Below are positions 33,138 through 33,513 of a stretch of DNA of 33,513 nucleotides, in pieces. This DNA is from an uncultured Hyphomicrobiales bacterium (GTDB lineage: Bacteria > Pseudomonadota > Alphaproteobacteria > Rhizobiales > Xanthobacteraceae): positions 1-33,513 of the forward strand of contig CAITJJ010000208.1 of assembly GCA_903892675.1 (NCBI GenBank), read 5' to 3'. A program made the position numbers and the translations under genes. The notes under the pieces were generated by a model that was not told the DNA's origin, searched no databases, and saw nothing but the letters and a program-made list of their open reading frames with translations. Numbering within the stretch: position 1 is the first letter of the stretch; each line of letters begins with the position of its first letter.

Positions 33138-33513
33138 GCGCTTTCATCGGCGTTCCCCATGGCCACTGGAAAACGACAACCTTCGTCGCCGGGCTTCGTC
33201 TGACGGGCATGGTCGCGTCGATGGCGCTCGATGGACCGATCAACGGCGTCTCGTTCCAGGCCTATGTCGATCAGGTCCTGGTTCCGGAATCGCGGCCCGG
33301 CGACATTGGGATCATGGACAATCTTGGCGGCCGCAAAGGCGCTGGCGCGCGCAACGCGATCGAAGCGGTTGAGGCCGGCCTCCTTTATCTTCCGCCCCAC
33401 AGCTCCGACTTCAATCCGATCGAGAACGCCTTCTCGAAGTTCAAGGCGCTCCTGCGCAAGGCGGCCAAGCGAACAGTCGAAGGATTGCGGAACACGATCG
33501 GCGCGTTGCTGCC
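33119..33513 (+). mobile_element. IS630-family transposase, 5'-truncated, running off the window
   Basis: The frame from ATG 33119 reads GVPHGHWKTTTFVAGLRLTG, then a central IMDNLGGRKGAGARNAIEAV and LPPHSSDFNPIENAFSKFKA. These match the DDE core of IS630 transposases: Asp of MDN and Glu of FNPIE are two of the three catalytic residues. The first Asp and helix-turn-helix part are missing, and GGRKG replaces the usual SSHK. The element is thus 5'-truncated and probably inactive; its 3' end lies outside the window. Confidence 0.85.

Overview
The window is a GC-rich chromosomal segment of an alphaproteobacterium. The order rplY(end)-pth-ychF, many small lineage-restricted proteins (DUF930, DUF2188-like and DUF1236-like proteins, tiny basic or coiled-coil proteins) and several palindromic intergenic repeats familiar from Bradyrhizobium-type genomes point to Hyphomicrobiales (Rhizobiales), near Bradyrhizobiaceae/Xanthobacteraceae. 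This placement is inference from gene content and style; no search was run.

Layout. 1-4119: housekeeping block on + (L25 tail, terminator, pth, ychF), then a translationally coupled trio of two tandem MaoC-type hydratases and an MFS exporter. 4120-9900: small secreted, membrane or envelope proteins (an apparent outer-membrane barrel, a lipoprotein, a DUF1236-like protein) separated by repeat elements. One of these is a striking pair of related long palindromes at 4913-5085. 9997-20605: mixed core genes: a frameshifted GT87-type membrane glycosyltransferase, VOC protein, DUF930, DUF1275, DUF2188, CvpA, PEBP-like protein, hydroxyacyl-CoA-type dehydrogenase, an orphan Flp pilin, an orphan molybdate-type binding protein, lipocalin-like protein, ABM-like protein and RidA. 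16184-17043 is a gene-free, repeat-rich stretch.

20606-24230 is an accessory island between ridA and thiC. It holds a putative PD-(D/E)xK nuclease toxin convergent with and overlapping a DUF4304-like putative immunity gene. It also holds two truncated copies of the ridA 5' end inside a ~200-bp direct repeat that flanks a small membrane-protein gene. At its end lies an AT-rich two-gene operon encoding a TIR/deoxyribosyltransferase-like protein and a small basic protein, whose 5' end contains an A8 tract that throws an upstream in-frame start out of frame.

24231-33513: thiC with a TPP riboswitch, then a surface-polysaccharide region. A two-domain GT2 glycosyltransferase and a small 'NPDVA' protein lie on -. 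A transposase remnant follows. On + there is a CDP-sugar cluster: NAD-dependent epimerase, rfbF, rfbG and a zinc-type sugar C-methyltransferase, the last three coupled by 4-bp overlaps. Together rfbF and rfbG would make CDP-4-keto-6-deoxyglucose, which the methyltransferase and epimerase could convert to a branched deoxysugar. The cluster is cut off by a 5'-truncated IS630-type transposase running off the window edge.
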